A program made the translations under genes and the position numbers. Positions 6,518 through 13,636 of a stretch of 23,478 bases of DNA are shown here, piece by piece. This DNA is from Betaproteobacteria bacterium (GTDB lineage Bacteria > Pseudomonadota > Gammaproteobacteria > Burkholderiales > SG8-41), in NCBI GenBank assembly GCA_016177355.1, contig JACOVL010000112.1:1-23478 (forward strand), written 5' to 3'. Numbering within the stretch: position 1 is the stretch's first letter; each line of letters begins with the position of its first letter. The notes under the pieces were generated by a model. That model saw nothing but the letters and a program-made list of their open reading frames with translations, did no database searches and was not told the origin of the DNA.

Positions 6518-6560
6518 ATTCCTCCATTACAATGCCGGTATAACGAGGAGGAGTGGAACG

Positions 6561-7553
6561 ATGGATAATAGACCCCGTAATAGCATTGCCATGCTCGCCG
6601 TTTGCGCCGTCGTGACGGCGCTTGCCGTGCTTCCCCGCGCCCAGGCGGCCGAGGCCTATCCCGCCAAGCCGATACGCTTACTTGTCGGATTTCCCCCGGG
6701 CGGCGCCAACGACCTGGTGGCGCGCGCTATCGCGACGAGGTTGAGTCCGCGGCTCGGCCAGCAGGTAATCGTCGAGAACCGCGCAGGCGCCAGCGGCAAC
6801 ATCGCCACCGAACTCGCCGCGCGCGCGGCGCCCGACGGCTATACCATGTTGCTTGCGTCCGTCGCGTCGTTTGCGATGAGCCCGGCGCTCCTCGGTAAGG
6901 TGCCGTTCGATCCGATCAATGATTTTGCGCCGGTCACGCAGGCCGCGCTGGTGACGAGCCTGTTGTCGGTGCATCCCTCCATGCCGGCCAGGTCGGTGAA
7001 GCAGCTGGTGGCCCTGGCGAAAAGGCAGCCCGGAAAGATCAACTACGCCACGCCCGGTGCCGGCAGCATCGCGCATCTCACCTCGGAGCTGTTCTGGAAC
7101 ACGGCGGGTGTCAAGCTCAATCATGTGCCGTACAAAGGGGGAGGACCGGCGGTGGTGGATGTCGTCGCGGGGCACGTCGAGTGCATGTTCTCCCTGATCT
7201 CGACGCAGACCCCCCACGTGAGGTCCGGACGATTGCGTGCGCTCGCCGTCAGCAGCGCCAAGCGATCGTCCGCGTTACCTGAGGTGCCGACCATCGCGGA
7301 GTCCGGGTATGCCGGTTTCGAGGCGAGCGGCTGGCTCGGCCTCGTATTCCCGACCAGGACGCCGCTGGCGATCGTGGACCGCATGCAAAGGGAGACCGTG
7401 GCGGTCCTCAACATGCGCGAGATACAGACCCAGCTGGAAAACGTGGGACTCGACCCGGAGCCGAGCAACCCCGCGGCGTTCCATGCCCTGATCAAGGCCG
7501 ACCACGCACGGTGGGACAAGGTGGTCAGAGAAGCGGGGCTGCGCACCCAATAG
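6561..7553 (+). CDS. Bug/TctC-family periplasmic solute-binding protein
   Basis: A 330-residue tripartite tricarboxylate transporter receptor. The N-terminal signal peptide has a basic start, a hydrophobic core at residues 9-25 and probable cleavage after AQA at 27-29. The mature protein begins with the family pattern YPAKPIRLLVGFPPGGANDLVAR, split as YPAKPIRLLVGF and PPGGANDLVAR, and continues with VENRAGASGNIA, APDGYTMLL, INYATPGAGSIAHL, HVPYKGGGPAV and RLRALAVSSAKRS. These are hallmarks of Bug proteins, which bind small carboxylates or related anions in the periplasm. No TctA/TctB membrane genes lie nearby, so it is an orphan receptor, common in Burkholderiales. ATG 6561 follows AGGAGG at 6546-6551. 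The ligand cannot be told from sequence. Confidence 0.93.
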   Translation: MDNRPRNSIAMLAVCAVVTALAVLPRAQAAEAYPAKPIRLLVGFPPGGANDLVARAIATRLSPRLGQQVIVENRAGASGNIATELAARAAPDGYTMLLASVASFAMSPALLGKVPFDPINDFAPVTQAALVTSLLSVHPSMPARSVKQLVALAKRQPGKINYATPGAGSIAHLTSELFWNTAGVKLNHVPYKGGGPAVVDVVAGHVECMFSLISTQTPHVRSGRLRALAVSSAKRSSALPEVPTIAESGYAGFEASGWLGLVFPTRTPLAIVDRMQRETVAVLNMREIQTQLENVGLDPEPSNPAAFHALIKADHARWDKVVREAGLRTQ

Positions 7554-7589
7554 CGCGGGCGTGTCGCGTCCCGCACCGCCAGCCTCGCT

Positions 7590-7637
7590 TGCTATAATCG
7601 TCGACGAATGGTGCGAACTGCCCGGAGCGCCGGGCAG
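7590..7637 (+). promoter_or_regulatory. Extended -10 promoter and 5' leader hairpin of the cupin gene
   Basis: TGCTATAAT (7590-7598) is an extended -10 element with a perfect TATAAT; no -35 match is visible, which such promoters tolerate. The start is predicted near 7605. In the leader, CTGCCCGG (7618-7625) pairs perfectly with CCGGGCAG (7630-7637) across a four-base loop. There is no T run, so it is probably an RNA-stability or translation element rather than a terminator. Confidence 0.6.
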
Positions 7638-7672
7638 CAACGGGGCTGGAGCGAGTGTGGGGAGAGGGTGCC

Positions 7673-8233
7673 ATGGGATATTCGTTGCAGGATTTCTGCC
7701 GCGATACGAAGAAAATCCTGAAGGCGGGAGGCAGCCGGGCCGCCGTGGAAAAGGTCCGCGCCGGCATGGAGCGGCTCGTCGTGGATCCGCAGTTCGTCTC
7801 CGAGTTCTTCGGCGATCAGCAGCCGCTCGGTCTCAAGAAGATCTACACCGACCCCGACCTCGGTTTCGAGCTGATGACCTACCGCTACACCGAGGCCCGC
7901 AAGTCGCAGCCGCACGATCACGGCGATTCGTGGGCGGTCTACGCGCAGGTGCGTGAATATACCGAGATGACGGAATGGGAGCGGACCGACGACGGTTCGG
8001 ACCCGCAGAGCGCCAGGGTGAAGATGAAAAAGAGCCCGTACCGGCTGAACCCGGGGCAAGCGGGGATTTATTACGGCCGGGAGCTGCATTCCACGGCCAC
8101 CCCCCCGCATACACGCTACCTGCGCATTACCGGCACCGACCTCGAGAACGTAGAACGTCTCAGAATAGACGCCGCGACCGGCAAGGTCGAGCGCATACGC
8201 GCGAGACAGTCCGGCGCCGGCGCGGCGCGGTAG
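7673..8233 (+). CDS. Cysteine-dioxygenase-like cupin protein
   Basis: A 186-residue cytoplasmic protein. HDHGDSW at residues 81-87 and His139 (in GRELHSTATPP) are spaced like the three iron ligands of type I cysteine dioxygenase (HDHxDS in motif 1, a third His about 55 residues later in motif 2). This points to a mononuclear non-haem Fe(II) thiol-dioxygenase-like cupin. The Cys of the Cys-Tyr cofactor of animal enzymes is not present, as in many bacterial relatives, and the substrate-binding Arg cannot be placed, so the substrate (cysteine, another thiol or something else) is open. ATG 7673 is preferred over GTG 7655 because the GGGGAGAGGG at 7659-7668 fits it. It has its own promoter and is followed after 41 bases by surE. 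Confidence 0.7.
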   Translation: MGYSLQDFCRDTKKILKAGGSRAAVEKVRAGMERLVVDPQFVSEFFGDQQPLGLKKIYTDPDLGFELMTYRYTEARKSQPHDHGDSWAVYAQVREYTEMTEWERTDDGSDPQSARVKMKKSPYRLNPGQAGIYYGRELHSTATPPHTRYLRITGTDLENVERLRIDAATGKVERIRARQSGAGAAR

Positions 8234-8274
8234 GGGCCACGCGCCCCGCGCGAGGTGCCGCGCCCCCCAGCCCG

Positions 8275-9015
8275 ATGCGCATCCTGCTGAGCAACGATGA
8301 CGGCTACTTCGCGCCGGGCATCGCGCTGCTCGCTGAAATGCTGGCCCCGCTGGCTGATGTGACCGTCGTCGCCCCGGAGCGGGACCGCAGCGGTTCGAGC
8401 AACTCGCTGACGCTGGACCGCCCGCTCGCCGTGCGCCGTGCGCAAGGCGGCTTCTATTACGTCAACGGCACGCCGACCGATTGCGTGCATCTCGCCGTGA
8501 CCGGGTTGCTGCGGGACCTGCCCGACATCGTGGTTTCCGGCATCAACCACGGCGCGAATATGGGCGACGACACCATCTATTCCGGCACCGTCGCCGCCGC
8601 GACCGAGGGCTTCCTGCTGGGCATACCCTCCATCGCGATCTCGCTCGTGGCGGAAGGCGACGGCCGTTTCCGGACGGCGGGGCAGGTGGCGGTGGACCTG
8701 ATCGAACGCTTCCGGCGGCGCCCGCCCGGCGAGCCGGTGCTGCTCAACGTCAACGTGCCGGACGTCGAATACGACAAGTTGCGCGGCATGGAGGTGACGC
8801 GGCTCGGCAAGCGCCACACGGCGGAACCGGTAGTGAAGTCCACCACGCCGCGGGGAGAGGCCGTGTACTGGGTGGGGGCCGCGGGCAGCGCTCAGGACGC
8901 CGGTGAAGGCACCGACTTCCACGCGGTGGCGCACGACCGCGTCTCGATCACGCCGCTGCAGATGGACCTCACGCACTTTTCCCAGTTGCAGGCGGTACAG
9001 GAGTGGATGAAGTGA
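8275..9015 (+). CDS. surE: 5'/3'-nucleotidase SurE
   Basis: A 246-residue SurE phosphatase. MRILLSNDDGYFAPG gives the metal ligands Asp8 and Asp9. RSGSSNSLTL includes Ser39 and VSGINHGANMGDD includes Asn91, the remaining metal ligands; SGTVAAATEG completes the active site. SurE removes phosphate from nucleoside 5'- and 3'-monophosphates and is linked to stationary-phase survival. Its length is normal (about 250). The ATG at 8275 lacks an obvious ribosome binding site but matches the family start exactly. Its TGA (9013-9015) overlaps the pcm start, as in the common surE-pcm-nlpD order. Confidence 0.97.
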   Translation: MRILLSNDDGYFAPGIALLAEMLAPLADVTVVAPERDRSGSSNSLTLDRPLAVRRAQGGFYYVNGTPTDCVHLAVTGLLRDLPDIVVSGINHGANMGDDTIYSGTVAAATEGFLLGIPSIAISLVAEGDGRFRTAGQVAVDLIERFRRRPPGEPVLLNVNVPDVEYDKLRGMEVTRLGKRHTAEPVVKSTTPRGEAVYWVGAAGSAQDAGEGTDFHAVAHDRVSITPLQMDLTHFSQLQAVQEWMK

Positions 9016-9671
9016 ACGTACGCCAATCCGGGATCGGCATGACGTCCCGGCGCACGCGCCTGCGCATGGTGGAGCGCCTGCGCGCGCAAGGCATCCGCGA
9101 CGAAGCGGTGCTCGCCGTCATGGGAGAAGTGCCGCGCCACATTTTCGTCGACGAGGCGCTGGCGAGCCGCGCCTACGAGGACATCGCGTTGCCGCTCGGC
9201 TTCGGCCAGACCATCTCCAGCCCTCGCACCGTGGCGCGCATGACGGAGCTCGCGCGCGCCGGGGGCACGCTCGACAAGGTGCTGGAAATAGGCACCGGCT
9301 GCGGCTATCAGACCGCGATACTGGGAAAGCTCGCAAAGCAGGTTTATTCCATGGAGCGGATAGCCGCGCTCGTCCGGAAGGTGCGCAGGCGCCTGCGCGA
9401 AGCAGGCGTTTCCAATGTCCATTTGCGCCATGGAGACGGGCACGCCGGCATGCCGGAAGTCGCGCCGTTCGATGCGATCGTCATGACCGCGGCTGCGGCG
9501 CGCGCGCCGGACGCACTGCTGGGGCAACTCCAGGTCGGTGGTAGAATGATTTTGCCCATGACGAGCGGGAACGAGCAGCATCTCTACCTGATCGAACGCA
9601 CCGGAAAAGGTTGTGTCGAACGGCGCATGGATCCGGTCGTGTTCGTGCCCCTGCTGCCGGGTGTCGGCTAA
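9012..9671 (+). CDS. pcm: Protein-L-isoaspartate O-methyltransferase
   Basis: A 219-residue methyltransferase that repairs isoaspartyl residues in aged proteins using S-adenosylmethionine. Visible features are the family segment VPRHIFVDEAL, the substrate loop PLGFGQTISSP (61-71), SAM motif I VLEIGTGCGYQTAIL (90-104), the acidic strand-2 end YSMERIAALV, and FDAIVMTAAA followed by VGGRMILPM. GTG 9012 is chosen: it forms a GTGA overlap with the surE stop and sits 8 bases after AGGAG (8999-9003). An earlier GTG at 9003 would lie within that ribosome binding site. It ends TAA just before a repeat element. Confidence 0.96.
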   Translation: MNVRQSGIGMTSRRTRLRMVERLRAQGIRDEAVLAVMGEVPRHIFVDEALASRAYEDIALPLGFGQTISSPRTVARMTELARAGGTLDKVLEIGTGCGYQTAILGKLAKQVYSMERIAALVRKVRRRLREAGVSNVHLRHGDGHAGMPEVAPFDAIVMTAAAARAPDALLGQLQVGGRMILPMTSGNEQHLYLIERTGKGCVERRMDPVVFVPLLPGVG

Positions 9672-9677
9672 GTCCCT

Positions 9678-9736
9678 TGTTCCAAGTTCTAGATTCAATG
9701 TTCAAACCTGGAACCTGGAACCTTGAACGTGAATCC
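9678..9736. repeat. Inverted strings of heptamer words between pcm and nlpD
   Basis: The right half (9709-9736) reads TGGAACC, TGGAACC, TTGAACG, TGAATCC. The left half (9678-9706) read on the reverse strand gives TTGAACA, TTGAATC, TAGAACT, TGGAACA. So each arm is four tandem heptamers of a TKGAACC-like word, and the two arms face each other (about 19 of 28 positions pair). It occupies nearly all of the 68-base gap and ends three bases before the nlpD ATG. It is organised like the pheS/pheT element but with another word and period. Confidence 0.75.
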
Positions 9737-9739
9737 AAG

Positions 9740-10648
9740 ATGATCCGGCCGTCCCTGACAACCGCTCTGGCGTGTGCGCTTGCCGTGGCAATCATGGCGG
9801 GTTGCGCTGCCAGGCGCGGCGCGCCGGTGGTGGACCGCGCGCCGGAGGCGAAATCCGCGGCACCCACCAAGCCCGCGCCACGGGCGCCGGAAGCGCGCCC
9901 CGATCTCTACACCGTCAGGAAAGGCGACACGCTCTACAGCATCGCGCTCGACCACGGGCTCGATTACCGCGAGCTCGCTCGGATAAACGGGATCACCGAT
10001 CCGGGCGTGATCCGCATCGGGCAGCAATTGCGGCTCACGCCGACGCGGAGCGCGGCGGTCACCGCGCCGCTCAAGACCGCCCCGGGCGTGGAAGCGCGGC
10101 CTCTGGGCGGCCCGCCGGCTGCGCCGGCCGCCGGAGCCGACACCGTCAAAACCCAGCCCAGGGCGGAACGTGTCCCGTACTCCGATCAGGCGTATGCGCA
10201 GCTGTCGAAGACGGAAAGCGCGCCTCCCGCCAGGCTGGAAGCCAGGCCCGAACCGCGGGCCGACGGCGCCAGGGGCGCCGAGGAGCCCGACTGGGGATGG
10301 CCCGCCTCCGGCAAGGTCGTCGGCACGTTCAACGGCAATACGAGCAAGGGCATCGATATCTCGGGCCGGCCGGGCCAGCCGGTTTTCGCCAGCGCGGCGG
10401 GCCGGGTGATCTTCAGCGGCACCGGCATCCGCGGGCTTGGCAAGTTCATCGTGATCAAGCACAACGACGCTTTCATCTCCGTCTACGCGCACAACAGCGA
10501 GTTGCTGGTGAAATACGACCAGTCGGTCGCCAAAGGGCAGAAGATCGCCGAGATGGGCAGCACGGACGCCGACCAGGTCAAGCTGCACTTCGAGATCCGG
10601 CGCTTCGGCAACCCGGTGGACCCCGTCAAATTGCTGCCGCCTGCTTGA
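9740..10648 (+). CDS. nlpD: NlpD-like lipoprotein, LysM and degenerate LytM (M23) domains
   Basis: A 302-residue outer-membrane lipoprotein. The signal peptide ends in a lipobox-like IMAGC with Cys22. A Pro/Ala-rich linker follows, then a LysM peptidoglycan-binding domain at about 57-100 (YTVRKGDTLYSIALDHGL to IRIGQQLRL). After another disordered linker comes a C-terminal M23/LytM domain at about 190-300. In the LytM domain the metal-binding His of the HxxxD motif is Asn (NTSKGIDISG), and the HLHFE motif is KLHFE. It is therefore probably catalytically dead, like NlpD and EnvC, which activate cell-wall amidases (AmiC) at division. ATG 9740 is the only start that gives the signal peptide. It follows pcm as usual, but no rpoS follows. 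Confidence 0.92.
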   Translation: MIRPSLTTALACALAVAIMAGCAARRGAPVVDRAPEAKSAAPTKPAPRAPEARPDLYTVRKGDTLYSIALDHGLDYRELARINGITDPGVIRIGQQLRLTPTRSAAVTAPLKTAPGVEARPLGGPPAAPAAGADTVKTQPRAERVPYSDQAYAQLSKTESAPPARLEARPEPRADGARGAEEPDWGWPASGKVVGTFNGNTSKGIDISGRPGQPVFASAAGRVIFSGTGIRGLGKFIVIKHNDAFISVYAHNSELLVKYDQSVAKGQKIAEMGSTDADQVKLHFEIRRFGNPVDPVKLLPPA

Positions 10649-10652
10649 TGAA

Positions 10653-10711
10653 GCGTGACTGATGCTGCGTGACTGATACAGCGTGACTGATAAAGACCAG
10701 TCACGGGTCTT
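10653..10711. repeat. Three 14-base direct repeats and nested hairpins between convergent nlpD and tgpA
   Basis: GCGTGACTGAT plus three variable bases is repeated three times with an exact 14-base period at 10653, 10667 and 10681. The last copy can fold: GTGACTG (10682-10688) pairs with CAGTCAC (10698-10704). A mutually exclusive hairpin pairs AAGACC (10693-10698) with GGTCTT (10706-10711) and includes the stop codon of the reverse gene. The gap between the convergent genes is only 61 bases, so this is the likely transcription boundary for both, though no long T run is present. Confidence 0.75.
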
Positions 10712-12665
10712 AGGCGCTGAACTGCCTGATCCGGCGCCGTAATTCGCGCAGTCCCGTCACGTCGGCTTCCGTGCCGTAACGCAATGAGATGTAAAGCCCG
10801 GTAATCGCGGCCACGGCGGGAGACAGATCGGGGCGCAACCGCTCCAGCCGGTTGGCGTAGTCCACGGGCCCCTCGGCCGGGTCGCGTGGCAGGCCCTTGT
10901 GCCGCAGCTTGCTGCAAAACCGGAGGTACGCGATTTTCACCGGGTCGTGCACGCGGGTTCTCAACTGGCGCAGCGTGAGGACGGCGAGCACCGCCACGAT
11001 CAGCCCGGTGACGCAGAACAGGATGGCCGCCAGCGTCTGCCAGGTCGCATCGTCTATGCCGACTTTCGCAAGAAATTGCCGTTGCCGCTCGGGCGTGTAG
11101 CCGAGCACCCACTGGTTCCATGAGTTGGCCATCAGGTCCCAGGTGAGCAGCATCTGCCGCAGGAATTCGAAATCGCCCCGCACCAGCAGCGGCAGCGGAT
11201 CGGTCAGCGGGACCGCCGCCGAGATGCCCGATTCCACGCGCAGCGGCGAGACGGCGGCGGTGGGGTCCACCCGCACCCAGCCCCGGTCCTTGAACCATAC
11301 CTCGGTCCAGGCGTGCGCGTCGGCCTGGCGCACGATGAGGTAATCGCCGAGCTGGTTTACTTCGCCGCCCTGGTAGCCGGTCACGATGCGGGCCGGTATG
11401 CCCGCCGCCCGCATCAGCACCGCGAAGGCCGATGCGTAGTGCTCGCAGAAACCGCGGCGGGTGGAAAACAGGAACTCGTCCACCGGGTTCTCGCCCAGCA
11501 GCGGCGGGGTGAGGGTATAAAAGAAATTTTCGTTGCGGAACATGCCGAGCACCTCGCCCACCAGCGCGCGGTCGTCGGGGAATTTCGCGCGCAGCGTCCC
11601 GGCGAGCTCCAGCGTGCGCGGATTGAACCCTTCGGGGAGCGCCAGCGCGCGGCGTATCGGGTAGCGACCTTCCTCCATGCCGTAGCTCGCTTCGAGGTAT
11701 GAGGTCATCTCGTAGCGCAGCCGGGTGATCACCGGCTCGTGCGAATACAACTGATAGTCCGAGCTGGCCTGCGCGCGCGGGGGCACCTTGCCGGGGAGGT
11801 CGAGCGCGAACAGCCAGCGCTTGTTGTGAGGCTCGAGCGTCACTTCGTAATCAATCGGCCTGCTGCCGGTTGTGAACCTGGGCGTGCCGTACAGAAAGCG
11901 CGGCACCGACCAGGAGCGGCCGTCGAAATCCCACATGACCGGGCCGCGCCAGTAGAGGTGCCTGGTTTCGGGAATGGACGACGTGAATTTGACGCGAAAG
12001 GCGACGGCGTCGGACAGGGCAAGCTCCGACAAGCTGCCCGGCGTCATGGTGTCGGACAGGCCGCTCACGCCGGCAAAGGCGTCGCGCGGGATCCCCCACA
12101 GCGGTCCCGGCACGCGGGGAAAGAGCAGGAACAGAACCAGCATGAGCGGGACCGACTTCGCGAGCAGGGCACCGGCGGTGTGCAGTTGCGCGCGGAAGGG
12201 CGGTTCAGCGTGCGCGTGGTGGAGATCGACCATGACCGCGGTGATCATCCAGATGCAGGCCAGCATGTAGAGCGCGGTAAGGATGGTCTGGGAATAGAAA
12301 AAGTTCGTGATCACGAGAAAGTAACCGAGGAAGATGAGCAGCATCGCGTCCCGCAGCGATCTCGTCTCGAGCAGCTTCAGGCCGAGCATGGCCACCAGCA
12401 ACGCCACCCCGGCATCGCGCCCGAAGATGGTGCGGTAATGGAAATAGACGCCCAGCGTCGCGGTGATGACGATCAGCGGCAGCAGCCAGCGGCTCGGCAG
12501 CCTCAGGCGGGCATAGGCCAGATAGGCGCGCCATGCGGCGAGCACCGCCGCCAGCGCGACCAGCCACCACGGCAGGCGCGCGGCATGCGGCGCGGCCACC
12601 ATCGTCAGCGACAGCGTCAGAAGGAGCAGGTGACGCAGCGCAATCGCCTGCTTGGGATCCGTCAT
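10710..12665 (-). CDS. Membrane-anchored transglutaminase-like protein (TgpA type, DUF3488)
   Basis: A 651-residue protein. Residues 10-190 hold about six hydrophobic membrane segments (for example HLLLLTLSLTMVAAP, WWLVALAAVLAA, LLPLIVITATLGVYF, VPLMLVLFLLFP), the DUF3488 region. A large periplasmic domain follows, with the transglutaminase-like core: Cys407 in RRGFCEHYASAF, His451 in DAHAWTEVWF and Asp467 in VRVDPTAAV, a complete catalytic triad. A last membrane helix at about 555-580 precedes a cytoplasmic DUF4129-like tail. Relatives such as Pseudomonas TgpA are linked to viability, but the substrate is not established. Its ATG overlaps the upstream DUF58 stop (ATGA at 12665-12662), so the two are translationally coupled. 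The operon order is moxR-DUF58-tgpA. Confidence 0.92.
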   Translation of the reverse strand: MTDPKQAIALRHLLLLTLSLTMVAAPHAARLPWWLVALAAVLAAWRAYLAYARLRLPSRWLLPLIVITATLGVYFHYRTIFGRDAGVALLVAMLGLKLLETRSLRDAMLLIFLGYFLVITNFFYSQTILTALYMLACIWMITAVMVDLHHAHAEPPFRAQLHTAGALLAKSVPLMLVLFLLFPRVPGPLWGIPRDAFAGVSGLSDTMTPGSLSELALSDAVAFRVKFTSSIPETRHLYWRGPVMWDFDGRSWSVPRFLYGTPRFTTGSRPIDYEVTLEPHNKRWLFALDLPGKVPPRAQASSDYQLYSHEPVITRLRYEMTSYLEASYGMEEGRYPIRRALALPEGFNPRTLELAGTLRAKFPDDRALVGEVLGMFRNENFFYTLTPPLLGENPVDEFLFSTRRGFCEHYASAFAVLMRAAGIPARIVTGYQGGEVNQLGDYLIVRQADAHAWTEVWFKDRGWVRVDPTAAVSPLRVESGISAAVPLTDPLPLLVRGDFEFLRQMLLTWDLMANSWNQWVLGYTPERQRQFLAKVGIDDATWQTLAAILFCVTGLIVAVLAVLTLRQLRTRVHDPVKIAYLRFCSKLRHKGLPRDPAEGPVDYANRLERLRPDLSPAVAAITGLYISLRYGTEADVTGLRELRRRIRQFSA

Positions 12666-13621
12666 GAAGCGGCCTCGAACAGCGCCAGGGTTTCGAGGCA
12701 ACGCTCGCGCTGCGCTTCGCCGGCCGCCATGCCCACTGTTTTACCAGGCAGGCGCAGGCCGAACGACAGCCCCGCGGCGTGCGCGTCGAGCACCCAGCGC
12801 GTGAGTTGGGATAAACGCTCCTCCGGGTCCAGGGACGCCGGCAGCAGCGCCCAGTCGAGCCAGAGCTCGGTTTCGGTCCGCCCGCTGAACTGCTTGGTGA
12901 AGAGGCCCTGATCGCGCGCCGCGACTTTCCATGCGATGTGGCGCGGCGAGTCTCCCGCGTGATATTGCCGCAGTCCCGAAAAATCCTCCTGTCCCCGGCC
13001 GCGCTCGATGCCGGCGCCAACGCTCGAAGCGGCCGGCGGCAACGGCATGCCGGGCGCGGCAGGGCGGGGATAGACCAGGCACTGCATATCGAGCTGGAGG
13101 TACGCCCACGAGTGGTAGAGCCCGAGCGGGAAGCGCGTGAAGAGAGTCAGCCTGCCGGGGCGCAGGAGGCCGCGGCGCGCGGCGGGTATGCCTATGCTGG
13201 CCGGCGCGGTAGCGCGCGCCGGCACGTCGACGAACGCCGCTTCCTTCCGGTCGCGCGTGAGGCCGACGGCGTGGCGGTCCGTATCGGAGCCATTTTCGAG
13301 ATGCACGGTGAACTTCGCGGTGTCGCCGGCAAATACCGGCAGCGCGCGGCCCCCCGTAACCCGCAGGTTGGCAAGGTTGCGGAAGGTGTAGAGCATGCCG
13401 TTGATCGCCATCGCGCCCAGCAGGAAGGTGAGGACGAAGCCCAGGCCCAGGGAGTAGTTGATCGAGCCGGTGAGCATCATCAGCAGCACCGCGGCAAACG
13501 CGATCCCCTGGCGCGTCGGCAGTATGAACACCCGCCGCTGCACCAGCACGACCACGCCCGTTTCCGGCCCGCGCAACTGGAAGAGCCAGTTGTAGAGCTG
13601 GTTCTTCAACGCGGCGTACAT
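12662..13621 (-). CDS. DUF58 family protein with two N-terminal membrane helices
   Basis: A 319-residue protein. Hydrophobic segments at about 38-52 (GIAFAAVLLMMLTG) and 58-75 (LGFVLTFLLGAMAING) form a helical hairpin. The family signature EDFSGLRQYHAGDSPRHIAWKVAAR, given here as DFSGLRQYHAGD and SPRHIAWKVAAR, lies near residues 210-235. DUF58 proteins have a von Willebrand factor A-like fold and are nearly always encoded between a MoxR ATPase and a transglutaminase-like protein, as here. They are thought to be MoxR partners, but the molecular role is unknown. The moxR stop lies 15 bases upstream, and the end overlaps the tgpA start by four bases. Confidence 0.92.
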   Translation of the reverse strand: MYAALKNQLYNWLFQLRGPETGVVVLVQRRVFILPTRQGIAFAAVLLMMLTGSINYSLGLGFVLTFLLGAMAINGMLYTFRNLANLRVTGGRALPVFAGDTAKFTVHLENGSDTDRHAVGLTRDRKEAAFVDVPARATAPASIGIPAARRGLLRPGRLTLFTRFPLGLYHSWAYLQLDMQCLVYPRPAAPGMPLPPAASSVGAGIERGRGQEDFSGLRQYHAGDSPRHIAWKVAARDQGLFTKQFSGRTETELWLDWALLPASLDPEERLSQLTRWVLDAHAAGLSFGLRLPGKTVGMAAGEAQRERCLETLALFEAAS

Positions 13622-13636
13622 GCGCGGGCCCGGCTC

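Noticed and set aside
6180..6560. N-terminal extension of the Bug protein frame overlapping the Fic gene
   Set aside because: The signal peptide begins at ATG 6561 with AGGAGG upstream; the extension is out-of-frame Fic sequence.
4857..6560. Integrative element with tRNA-Pro as attachment site
   Set aside because: I found no integrase and no second copy of the tRNA 3' end downstream.
10653..10694. CRISPR array
   Set aside because: The repeat unit is only 11 bases with 3-base gaps, far too short for CRISPR repeats and spacers.
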